A stretch of DNA of 64,000 nucleotides from Pirellula sp. (GTDB lineage: Bacteria > Planctomycetota > Planctomycetia > Pirellulales > Pirellulaceae): positions 1-64,000 of the forward strand of contig JAJTFB010000003.1 of assembly GCA_021300015.1 (NCBI GenBank), read 5' to 3'. Shown in pieces: positions 44,525 to 53,000 of the stretch. The notes beneath the pieces were generated by a model. It was not told the origin of the DNA, ran no database searches, and saw only the letters and a list, made by a program, of their open reading frames with translations. How positions within the stretch are numbered: position 1 is the first letter of the stretch; every line of letters starts with the position of its first letter. The position numbers and the translations under genes were made by a program.

Positions 44525-45865
44525 TTACGGTCGAAGTCCGGCCATCATCCGCGCGAAATCTTTGTCGAGCTTCTCGAGGTCTTGCCCGAAACTTGCGAGA
44601 AAATCGTCGAGTCGCTCCTTGGAGTCCGACGGGTTTCCCGGGGGCCTTTCCCGCAGCTTTTTCAGGTAAGCAACAAATTCCTTGGGTTTTTTCTTGATCA
44701 GGTAAAACGTCAGGCCCCAGCACTCGCCATAGGCTGCCGCCGAAGTGTCCCCTTTGCGGAATCGCTCGTCTTGGGTCAGCAGGCTAGCCAAGGAGTCCGG
44801 GGGTCGGTTGCGGAAGTAGAGTCGTACTTGTTGGAGGTTGTAAGCGTTGATCCTACCGGCCCCGGCCCAGCCGCTTGAACTGCGGGTATCGGCCGACTCG
44901 AAAAACGTGGCAATGCCCTCGCTGAGCCACAGCGGGTAGTCCCCCAGACGGGTCTGAAGCCCGGTGTTGAATGCGATTTGGTGGCAAGCTTCGTGCAGGA
45001 TCGTAGCGATCTGCCGTTCGGCTTCGGGGCGGGAGAAAATCTCGGCAAGAAGTTCCTCTCGTTGGATTTTGGCCCCGGTGGGCAAGACCCCTTCGATCCC
45101 TGTGAGGTCGAAAGTCGCCAGGCGATTGGTGGTCTGCGTGTAGTAGCCGAACGTGTTCTCGCCACCTTGGAAGTCCCGTTTGGAGTACTCGACGTAGTCG
45201 GCTTTATCGCGGAATATCAACGCGACCAGAGGAAACCGCGGTGTCTGGAGATCGAGTCCCTTTTCCTTCCAAAACCTGATCATTCCTTTGAACATCTTTT
45301 CGTAGAGGTTCGCGTTCCATCGGGCGTAGGTCTCGGAGGTGTCGTAGCACACGACGAAGTGTTCGGTCGAAAGGGACTTGGCCCCGGCCGGGAGCAGGGC
45401 CAAAGTTTTGGCAGCGATTTCGCTAGCGGGAGTCGGCCGCATCGGCTCGTCGATCGCCTGAATTTTGGCGATTGGGGTGTTCGGTCCGATCGCGATCAAC
45501 TCGCCGTCGGGGTTTTGAACCAGCATGCCGTATCTGGGGTTCTCGGTGAGCACTTCACCGCGGAGGCTCGGGCGATCGGAATCGGCAAATACGATCTCGA
45601 TGTGCTTGGGCTCGCTGGCTGGGTTTTCGTCCAAGCTCTCGGCTTGGGTCATTGCCGTGCAGAAAGGGGCCATTGCCGTGGAGAAAGGGGCCATTGCCGT
45701 GCAGAAAGCGGATAGGGTCCAGGCGAGCCCCAATACCCAGAGAGGCCCCAGCGTCCAAAGACGCCCCAGCGTCCAGAGTCGCCTCACGTTTGGCGGTGGG
45801 TTGGCAGATCCAAGGGTTTCCCGAGAGGTTTCCCGAGAGGTTTGAGGGTGCGAAGCCGGGCTCAT
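44525..45865 (-). CDS. DUF1570 putative metallopeptidase, exported, with repeat-built signal region
   Basis: A 446-residue protein with a zincin motif HEACH (H291, E292, H295) and a downstream glutamate-bearing LWLSEGIATFFES, typical of DUF1570 proteins. These are thought to be gluzincin-type peptidases. The N-terminal hydrophobic region is assembled from DNA tandem repeats: a 12-bp repeat encoding SRET twice, 18-bp units encoding RLWTLG-like hexapeptides, and 21-bp units encoding CTAMAPF-like heptapeptides. This stretch acts as signal peptide or anchor. The stop of the upstream GroES-like gene overlaps its ATG by four bases (ATGA), indicating translational coupling. Peptidase activity is inferred from the motif only. 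Confidence 0.85.
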   Translation of the reverse strand: MSPASHPQTSRETSRETLGSANPPPNVRRLWTLGRLWTLGPLWVLGLAWTLSAFCTAMAPFSTAMAPFCTAMTQAESLDENPASEPKHIEIVFADSDRPSLRGEVLTENPRYGMLVQNPDGELIAIGPNTPIAKIQAIDEPMRPTPASEIAAKTLALLPAGAKSLSTEHFVVCYDTSETYARWNANLYEKMFKGMIRFWKEKGLDLQTPRFPLVALIFRDKADYVEYSKRDFQGGENTFGYYTQTTNRLATFDLTGIEGVLPTGAKIQREELLAEIFSRPEAERQIATILHEACHQIAFNTGLQTRLGDYPLWLSEGIATFFESADTRSSSGWAGAGRINAYNLQQVRLYFRNRPPDSLASLLTQDERFRKGDTSAAAYGECWGLTFYLIKKKPKEFVAYLKKLRERPPGNPSDSKERLDDFLASFGQDLEKLDKDFARMMAGLRP

Positions 45866-46203
45866 TCGAGCTCACCGGTTTTTTTGCTTGGGCCCGATTG
45901 CTTGCGAAACACCGCGACGACATCCTCGACGGGAACGACGTACAGTTGGTTGTCGGGTTCAAAGTCGACGGGAATGGCGTTTTTGGGGTGGAAGATAATC
46001 TTGTCGTATTGTCGGAGGGGCATGTCTTGGTCGTGCTCGACTTGCCGACTGATACTGACGATTCTGCCGGTGATCGTGGGGATCTCCGAGGCATCAGGTA
46101 AGGCGATCCCCCCTTTGGTTTCCCGTTTGGGTTCGTCTTTGAGGACCAGGACTCTGGCCCCGACCGGCTCGATCGTTTCGAACGTGTTTTTCTTGGTCGT
46201 CAT
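45862..46203 (-). CDS. groES: GroES-like (Cpn10) co-chaperonin
   Basis: A 113-residue protein of the Cpn10 family: VGARVLVLKDEPKRETKGGIALPD, then GRIVSISRQVEHDQDMPLRQYDKIIFHP and VPVEDVVAVF. It should cap a GroEL ring during protein folding in the cytoplasm. It is longer at the C-terminus than the usual 95-100 residues (RKQSGPSKKTGELE tail). No groEL gene follows, so this is a stand-alone co-chaperonin, possibly an additional copy. Its stop overlaps the DUF1570 ATG, an unexpected pairing of a folding factor with an exported peptidase. Confidence 0.85.
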   Translation of the reverse strand: MTTKKNTFETIEPVGARVLVLKDEPKRETKGGIALPDASEIPTITGRIVSISRQVEHDQDMPLRQYDKIIFHPKNAIPVDFEPDNQLYVVPVEDVVAVFRKQSGPSKKTGELE

Positions 46204-46613
46204 GAATACCGCGTCAAATCTAGGCAGGGGAAATGCTGGGTTAGTGGAGGTCCGGGAATCCGTGGGATTCGGAATCTATTATGGTGCGAAGTACCCCTGG
46301 CATAGAAGCCCCTTTGCGAAACTAATGACTTTTTGGACTTGCAACACACGGTAAAATTGTCATACTCCGGGGCCCCAAAGGGAACACAAACCGCGTCTTT
46401 TCGTAGTTTTTTGCAGGTTGAGGTCTCCGTCCGGACGATCTCTAGAGTATCTTGCAGGACTGCGAAATGAGCACTGAGTTAAGCACTGTGGAAAGAACAC
46501 GGTGCCGAGCACTGTAGAAATGCGGCGGGAAACACATAGCTGGCAGAAGCTGTCGGCGACCAAGACTTAGACAAGACCTTTAACGGCACCACGGCAACGG
46601 GTTTGATACAGCG
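46204..46613. other. Divergent intergenic region, no gene recognised
   Basis: A 410-bp gap separates the divergently transcribed GroES-like and rplY genes and must hold promoters for both. A short AT-richer stretch near 46330-46370 (TTGCAA, then CATACT after 16 bases) is a weak promoter candidate for the plus strand. The octamer GAGCACTG occurs twice and a related AAGCACTG once around 46468-46520. No structured RNA was recognised. Confidence 0.5.
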
Positions 46614-47237
46614 ATGATTGAGACGATTGAAGTCAAAAAGCGGGACACACTAGGCTCGCGAGCGATGATCAAGATTCGCGAAAGCGGTTCGATTCCAGCG
46701 ATTCTCTACGGCCACGGCGAGGAGAATGTTTGTTTGACCGTCTCGCTAGATACGGTCAACAAATTGATCAAGCACGGCACCAAGCTGGTGAATCTTCGGG
46801 GTGAAATCTCCGATACGGCCCTATTGCGAGCCGTCCAGTGGAGTTCCATGGGTGACCACATCATCCACGTCGACTTCGCACGCGTCTCGCAAACCGAGAC
46901 GGTCGTCGTGACAGTCCCTGTTCACTTGCACGGTGAAGCTCCAGGTGCGATGTCTGCTGCAGGCCAATTGCGATTCGTTTCGCACGAGCTTTCCATTCGA
47001 TGTCCGGCCGTCAAGATTCCTGAATTTATCACATGCGACATCAGCCAGTTGCAGCTTGGTCAAGCCATTCACGTCAGCGAGCTGAAATTGCCCGAAGGGG
47101 TCGAGGCGGTCACTCCCGGATCGATCGTTGTGGCTCAGGTCGCAGCGGCAGCCGGTGTGGACATTGAGGCAGCAATCCCGATGTCGGCCGAACCTGAGTT
47201 GATCCGCAAAGAGAAAGCGACTGAAGCGGGGACCTAA
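46614..47237 (+). CDS. rplY: 50S ribosomal protein L25/general stress protein Ctc (long form)
   Basis: A 207-residue L25 of the long CTC type: the N-terminal 5S-rRNA-binding domain (IEVKKRDTLGSRAMIKIRESGSIPAILYGHG) is followed by the TL5/Ctc beta domain (HIIHVDFARVSQTETVVVTVPVHLHGEAPG, IRCPAVKIPEFITCDIS). It binds 5S rRNA in the large subunit. The last residues carry a short acidic/Ala-rich tail. The stop TAA overlaps the ATG of pth (TAATG), which indicates coupled translation. This order, rplY then pth, is conserved in many bacteria. Confidence 0.95.
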   Translation: MIETIEVKKRDTLGSRAMIKIRESGSIPAILYGHGEENVCLTVSLDTVNKLIKHGTKLVNLRGEISDTALLRAVQWSSMGDHIIHVDFARVSQTETVVVTVPVHLHGEAPGAMSAAGQLRFVSHELSIRCPAVKIPEFITCDISQLQLGQAIHVSELKLPEGVEAVTPGSIVVAQVAAAAGVDIEAAIPMSAEPELIRKEKATEAGT

Positions 47238-47821
47238 TGTCCAGTTCCACCCTCAAGCTCGTCGTAGGGCTCGGGAATCCTGGAGCGAAATACGAAAATA
47301 CGCGACACAATATTGGATTCGATTGCTTGCAAAAACTGCACGCATCGATGGGTTCCCCAGGGGTCCAGTCCAAGTTCGAATCGCAAATAACCAAAGGCAC
47401 TCTAGGATCGCACGACGTGGTCTTGGCTTGGCCGATGACCTACATGAATTGCAGTGGAAGAGCGGTCGCCCAAATCGCTCGCTTCTACAAGATTCCAGCA
47501 GAATTTATCCTTGTGGTTTGCGATGACCTTAGCTTGCCACTCGGAAAGTTGCGGTTGCGGAAAAGTGGGACCAGCGGTGGACAAAAGGGACTCGATGACG
47601 TCCTGAAAGCCCTGGCGACACTCGACGTGCCGAGACTTCGCATCGGGATCGATGCAACACCAGAGAATTTGCAGACCGTCGATTACGTGCTGAGCAAGTT
47701 CTCGAAAAAAGAACGACAGGTCGTCGAGGAGTCGCTCGGCTATGCCCTGGATGCAATCCAGTGCTGGCTAGTCGATGGAATCGATAAGGCGATGAATCGG
47801 TTCAACGCCGCAAAGCAATAA
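47237..47821 (+). CDS. pth: Peptidyl-tRNA hydrolase
   Basis: A 194-residue Pth that frees tRNA from peptidyl-tRNA released during translation. Motifs are VVGLGNPGAKYENTRHNIGF (with the catalytic His in TRHNIGF and Asn in GLGNPG), WPMTYMNCSGRAV and the VCDDLSLPLGKLRLRKSGTSGGQKGL region. Its start is on the stop of rplY. It is followed 59 bp later by rpsF, forming a translation-related block. Confidence 0.96.
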   Translation: MSSSTLKLVVGLGNPGAKYENTRHNIGFDCLQKLHASMGSPGVQSKFESQITKGTLGSHDVVLAWPMTYMNCSGRAVAQIARFYKIPAEFILVVCDDLSLPLGKLRLRKSGTSGGQKGLDDVLKALATLDVPRLRIGIDATPENLQTVDYVLSKFSKKERQVVEESLGYALDAIQCWLVDGIDKAMNRFNAAKQ

Positions 47822-47880
47822 GCACCCAGCAACAAGCACCATAAAAAACATACCGTCATCCTTAGCGAGGAGTAGTTACG

Positions 47881-48309
47881 TTGGCCAGCGCATCCTACGA
47901 ATGTCTTTTCTTGTTCGATAGCAACCACTACGCCCGCGATCCGGGTGGAGTCTCGAACCGAGTCCAAACGATGATCACCGACATGGGGGGGGAAATCCTT
48001 GTTTCGCGCCTTTGGGCCGAACAACGATTGGCTTACCCCATCAAAGGCCACAACAAGGGGACCTATTGGTTGGTGATCTTCAATCTCGACACGCTCAAGC
48101 TTAAAGAAATCAACCGCGCTTGCCAGCTCAACGAGAGCCTCCTGAGGCACCTCTTTACCCGACTCGATGCTCGACTCGTCGATGCACTCGTCGCACACGC
48201 TCAAGAAAAAGTCGTGGTGCCAATCGACCAAATCGAACGCCTCGGTGCGGCTGCTGCCGTCGGTGCTGAAGAAGAGGAAGAAGTCGGAGTCGAGGTCGAC
48301 GAAGAGTAA
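47881..48309 (+). CDS. rpsF: 30S ribosomal protein S6
   Basis: A 142-residue S6. The start is a TTG at 47881 (read as M-ASASYECLFLFDSNHYA), supported by a GAGGAG ribosome-binding site 8 bp upstream and by the absence of an ATG there. S6 binds 16S rRNA next to S18. The conserved core (GGEILVSRLWAEQRLAYPIKGHNKGTYWLVIF, LNESLLRHLF) is intact. The C-terminus ends in a run of Glu/Asp (GAEEEEEVGVEVDEE), longer than many S6 tails. The gene for S18 that often follows rpsF is not present here. Confidence 0.95.
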   Translation: MASASYECLFLFDSNHYARDPGGVSNRVQTMITDMGGEILVSRLWAEQRLAYPIKGHNKGTYWLVIFNLDTLKLKEINRACQLNESLLRHLFTRLDARLVDALVAHAQEKVVVPIDQIERLGAAAAVGAEEEEEVGVEVDEE

Positions 48310-48430
48310 GCCTTTCTTCAGGGACTCTAGGGACCCTGTAGGAAATTTTGAGCCAAATCCGTCCATAGATTTCACTTTGGGGTAAAATCGAAGAATTGCT
48401 TCGCTTGCAGTTCTTCTCATGGAGTCGATT

Positions 48431-48910
48431 ATGGCCAGCTTCAACCGAGTGATCCTCATCGGAAACCTCGTCCGAGATATCGAGATCCGGCACACGACCA
48501 ACGCCAAGTTGGCTGTGTGCCAAAATGCGATCGCTGTCAACGACCGGCGAAAAAACGCCGCCGGCGAATGGGTCGATGAAACCTCCTTCGTCGACTTGAC
48601 CTTCTTCGGCAGAACCGCCGAGCTCGTCGGCCAGTATCTTACCAAGGGTTCCCCGATCTTCGTCGAGGGCAAGCTCAAGCAAGATACCTGGGAGAAAGAT
48701 GGTCAAAAGAGGTCCAAGCTCTACGTGATCGTCGAGAGGATGCAGTTTCTGACCGGCAAATCCGAGGGATCCAAAGGGGACAGCGGCCAGAAGTCCGCTG
48801 CGAACAGCCGCTTTTCGGATCCTAACGGTTATAGCGGTGCTCCCGACTCGGTCCAGCATCCAGAAATTCATGAAGAACCCGTCTACAACGACGGAGAAAT
48901 GCCCTTCTAA
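48431..48910 (+). CDS. ssb: Single-stranded DNA-binding protein
   Basis: A 159-residue SSB. An ATG 12 bp upstream (48419) is in frame, but the one at 48431 ([20 protein letters not shown]) is preferred: it gives the usual SSB N-terminus and has GGAG six bases upstream, itself inside the other start's codons. The OB fold carries [37 protein letters not shown]. The flexible tail ends in NDGEMPF, close to the DDxIPF tip that recruits repair and replication proteins. It is placed between rpsF and rplI as in many bacteria. Confidence 0.95.
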   Translation: MASFNRVILIGNLVRDIEIRHTTNAKLAVCQNAIAVNDRRKNAAGEWVDETSFVDLTFFGRTAELVGQYLTKGSPIFVEGKLKQDTWEKDGQKRSKLYVIVERMQFLTGKSEGSKGDSGQKSAANSRFSDPNGYSGAPDSVQHPEIHEEPVYNDGEMPF

Positions 48911-49075
48911 AAACCCTATTTTATCGCTATAACACGAGGCCCCTTGACAGGCTTGTGCATCGATATGCAGTTCAAAGCGTTCAGGGGACTTCGCACACGG
49001 GCTGCGAAGTTGCTGCAACGATGCTGCAAATACACTGCAAAGATACCGTGACCGGCCTGCATTCTCGAACCTATC

Positions 49076-49606
49076 ATGACAACTCCATCCAAAACCACCG
49101 CTAAAAAGCGAACCCCGCAATACCCAAGGCTTCCTAAGGGACCCAATGGTGGCATCCAATTGATGCTCATCCAAAATGTTCAGCACCTTGGCAAAGCAGG
49201 GGAGATCGTTGAAGTCAAACCAGGGCACGCCAACAATTACCTGCTACCCGAAGGTCTTGCGATCGTCTCGAACGAGCATCACAAGCGGATGGTTGAGAAG
49301 CATAAAGAGAAGATTGCAGCGATCGAGAAGCAACGACTCGTTACCTTGCGAGCCCTGGCCGATCAAGTCGGCAAGCAATCGATCAATGTGGAAGCCAACG
49401 CGAACGAAGAGGGTCACCTCTACGGTAGCGTCGGAACACCAGAAATCGTCGCGGCGCTCAGGGCCAATGGCGTTGCCATTACCGCCGATCAAGTCAAGCT
49501 TGACGGGGTCCTTAAGGAACTCGGGCTTTACACGGTTCGCGTTCAGTTCCATCCCGAGATTTCGACGGACGTGAAAGTTTGGGTTGTGCCTGCGGCATCC
49601 AACTAG
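49076..49606 (+). CDS. rplI: 50S ribosomal protein L9 with N-terminal extension
   Basis: A 176-residue L9. The canonical protein begins about residue 30 (MLIQNVQHLGKAGEIVEVKPGHANNYLLPEGLA) and continues through the connecting helix to a full C-terminal domain (INVEANANEEGHLYGSVGTPEIV). It is preceded by a basic, proline-rich extension (KTTAKKRTPQYPRLPKGPNGG). An internal ATG at 49163 could give a normal-length L9, but the extension looks like those seen in other planctomycete L9 proteins, so the upstream ATG is kept. A strong terminator follows 47 bp downstream and ends the ribosomal block. Confidence 0.93.
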   Translation: MTTPSKTTAKKRTPQYPRLPKGPNGGIQLMLIQNVQHLGKAGEIVEVKPGHANNYLLPEGLAIVSNEHHKRMVEKHKEKIAAIEKQRLVTLRALADQVGKQSINVEANANEEGHLYGSVGTPEIVAALRANGVAITADQVKLDGVLKELGLYTVRVQFHPEISTDVKVWVVPAASN

Positions 49607-49652
49607 CAATCACCGCTTGGGCACAACGGATACGCGTTAAGAGAAACACCGA

Positions 49653-49682
49653 GGCAAGGGGCCAATGCTCCTTGCCTTTTTT
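49653..49682 (+). terminator. Rho-independent terminator after rplI
   Basis: The stem GGCAAGG (49653-49659) pairs with CCTTGCC (49670-49676) around a ten-base loop and is followed by TTTTTT (49677-49682). It closes the rplY-rplI transcript. Confidence 0.92.
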
Positions 49683-50082
49683 GCTTTCTGCCCTGAATTC
49701 GGTGCGGGGCTTATAGCCATCGCCCGCGGCTTTGCGCCTGTGCGGCGCCGCGGGTGAGCCAACAGAGGCACCTTCGCAAGCAGAAGACTCTTGCCCCGAC
49801 AAGGGACTCGAATGCAGTCGAGTGAACTGGGGTTTGAGGTTCCTTTTGATCCTCTGGTTCGTCGCTGATGCATATTGCCAACCCGACTTCCCGGGAGAAC
49901 CGGTGTTTCGAGTCCGCCATTTTGCATCGTATTGAGCAAAAGTGCGTCGACGGAGCGCCGATATTTGCCGGGAAGAATTCTACTGAATCACTAAAAAATT
50001 TAGCTTTAGCTGAAAGGTTTTATTATTTGCCTGATACCTGAAAGACACACACGCATTTGGATCTGATTTCTAGGTGTCAAGC
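49683..50082. other. Intergenic region upstream of the giant surface-protein gene
   Basis: This 400-bp gap has no supported gene; overlapping short frames look like noise. The last 100 bp (about 49980-50060) turn AT-rich (CACTAAAAAATTTAGC, GGTTTTATTATTTGCC), a change from the surrounding GC-rich DNA and the likely place of the promoter and leader of the large protein. No clear ribosome-binding site precedes its ATG. Confidence 0.5.
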
Positions 50083-53000
50083 ATGAAGAAACAAAAGAAA
50101 ACCGTTCGATATCGACTTAGAAATCGAGCACGGATCCGATTTGCTGGGATATTCGAAGATCTCGAGGAGCGACTACCTTTAACTGGCCCCTATATCAATT
50201 CGCCCATCTCGCAGACTCAGGCTGATTATTTTGTCAGCGGTACTCGGGGGCTCTCGGAGCTTGGTATTCGGATAGACCGATCGAGTGAGTTTTCCGGGCA
50301 ACTCGGGCCAATTAGAAATACTGACGGCACGCCGATGACCGCAGGTCAACTGGGGCCTTTCGGACGAACGCTCGAAGAAGAGCTCGAAAACCCAATCCGT
50401 GATTATTTCAACAACACCCCAGCGGCGCAGCGGTCGACCGATTCGCTTGTCTTGCATTTGGGCTCCTTGGAAACCTTCGTATCGATCGAAGGTGGATTGC
50501 TCGATGGATCGATCGACGAGTTGGTGTTTGATGTCCATATTCAAAAAACCTACGATGCCGATCTGTTGGACTTTGAATTCGATCATGATCAACTCTCAGG
50601 TCCCTTCAAATCGAAATCCCAGTTGGAAACCAACCTCCGAGCGATGGTTGATTTTCAATTTGTCTTCGGGATCACGCTCGATGGAACGTTGAACGACCAG
50701 CAAGCGTTTTTTGTTCGTGATGTCTCTTTTTCGAGCGTGATCCAGCTCGATGCGATCCTCGCTCCGTTTACGGTCAACTTTGGATTCCTCGAAGCCAGTG
50801 TGCCTGATGTTTTGATTGCGGCAAACGTTCAGATCGAAGTCCGTCAACCTGCGATCACTCCAACGCTGCGATTGACCGAACTGGACACCTTTGAGGTCTC
50901 GGATTTGTTCACAACACGAATCGGAAACAATAACTTCGATGCGACGTTCAACTTTGATATTGGTTTGGGGCGTTGGAGCCTTGAATCCAGCACGATGCGT
51001 GCGTTAGGTGACTTTCTGGGGTTTGATCCGGTAGTGACTTTCAGTCCGAACTTTGATGAAGTGTTTCTATTTGATCATATCTCAAGCTCCGAACTGGTCG
51101 CGGGAATGGAGGATTTCCAGTCTTGGCTCACGAGCTTTGGCAACTCGCAGTACTACGATGTTGCGATACCATTTACCAAGGAATCGACGGCCGGGTCGGT
51201 ATTCAATGCGGGATCTTCGCTCAGGCGTTTTATCAATCGACTGCGCGATGAGCAAGGCAACGCGACTTTCGATAATGCGGCTGATTTCCCCTATACAGCC
51301 TCTGGGGTCGACTACGACCCAGTGACCAACAAACTCCGCTACACCGTTATCGAGGCGCTTGCGAGTCAGGAGACGCAGTCGCGATCTAGCCGCATCGAAC
51401 TCGATGACATTTTGGGGCTAAGCTCGCAGAGCCAAGCCGATATCACTGCTGATGGAAACGTCGGATTTGTTGTTTCGATCGATTTGACCCAAGATGGGAT
51501 CGGTATTCTTGACCGAATTGCGATCGAGAATCTTCGGGTTCAGACCTCTTACGACACCAGTGGGTTTGTTGCAAGTGGCAACGCTGCATTCGGAGGATTA
51601 GGTTTCTCCTACGTTGACTCCATACTCTCAGGAGACATCACAGCCGACGCAGTCTTTCGGTCTAGCCTCGATGGACAGCCCATAACCCTTCAAGTGCTGC
51701 GCGATTCGATCAATACGGTTGAGAATCTGCTTCAGGGCGATGTCGTGTGGAGCGGGACAAGTCGTTTGGTCACGCCGGTACAGGAGATCATCGATGGGCT
51801 TTTCGCAATTCCGACCGACTCGGTCGTTGAGGTGCAGGTTGTCGATATCAAGAACTCGATCTATGAAACAACCACGAACATTTCGGATTTTTGGAACTTC
51901 GAGGATTTGACCTTCGAAAGCTTGGTAGGCTCCCTTTCGGATGCGATTCTCGGAACACAGGACTGGGATAATGGTGGTGACGAAGCGTTAGCTCCACTGA
52001 ATCTTTCGCTAGATGAGACTTGGCAGCTCCACCAAGATCGGATTGCTGAGACGATCCAAGAGTCGCTCGATGAGTTCGAGCCAGCGGATGGACAACAACG
52101 CCGTGTTGTCCAAGATATGGAAAGGTTTGTCGAGACGATCGAGGTACTCGGTGCCAGTGGCGTCTTTGACTTCACCTCCAAACTAGCCTATGCAGTAACC
52201 GATGGAGTACTCGAATTTTCATCGAATATAGCACGACATTTTGACCAGGCAATACAAGTCGAGCTTGGCTTGGGTTTTGAGTCCCTTTATAGCGCGACTG
52301 AGAATGAGTTAATCCAAGATACGCCGGATTTGATCGGACCTCTTGGAAGTACCCAAGCGACGATGACGACCTCATTGCAATTGGGATTGGAATTCGATCC
52401 ATCGGTTGGGAATCAGCCGCAGAGTGCTTCGCGTGGTTTTGTCAGTTCGCAGTCGCGGCTCGATCGCGCTGTCTATATCAATGCTTTGGCAAACTCAAAT
52501 CCTATCCGAATAAGCGGTGCCTCGGGCGCTCTTGGGATGAATCTGCGTCAAGGATCGTTGGTCGTTGCGCAGGACTTGGCTGCACCCGATCCGAGTCGTC
52601 CTGCCGTCTTCACCACCTCGATACCCGCTGCGCAAGGACGCGTCCGAATATCCAACTTGCCGGCATTCGCACCAGAACGCACTTCACAAGGGCGTCTTCT
52701 TGCAGATTTTGAAGTTGTTCCCGATCACACGGGCGCTAGCCACCCGGATCGTCTTCGTTTCCGAACGCTTGATTTCGCCGACCCAAGTGGCTCGACTGGA
52801 GTTCTTTCGAGTCCTGACTTTGTCCAATTGCGCCAAGGAGTCAATCTCGAAGTCAATCTCAATGCGTTCGTTCCGTCGTTTGAAGATGCTTTGGAAAAGC
52901 TTCAGGAGCGAATAGTGCAAGAGGTATTGCAGCGAGTCTATCCGCTAATTGGCGATAAGCTCGATCAATTCGCTGACTTCATCGAACCGTTTCGAGACGA

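Noticed and set aside
48155-49228. Minus-strand frame of 357 codons over rpsF, ssb and rplI
   Set aside because: The plus strand encodes three well-known proteins here.
49512-49939. Several small frames after rplI
   Set aside because: They overlap each other on both strands, carry no motif, and one crosses the terminator.
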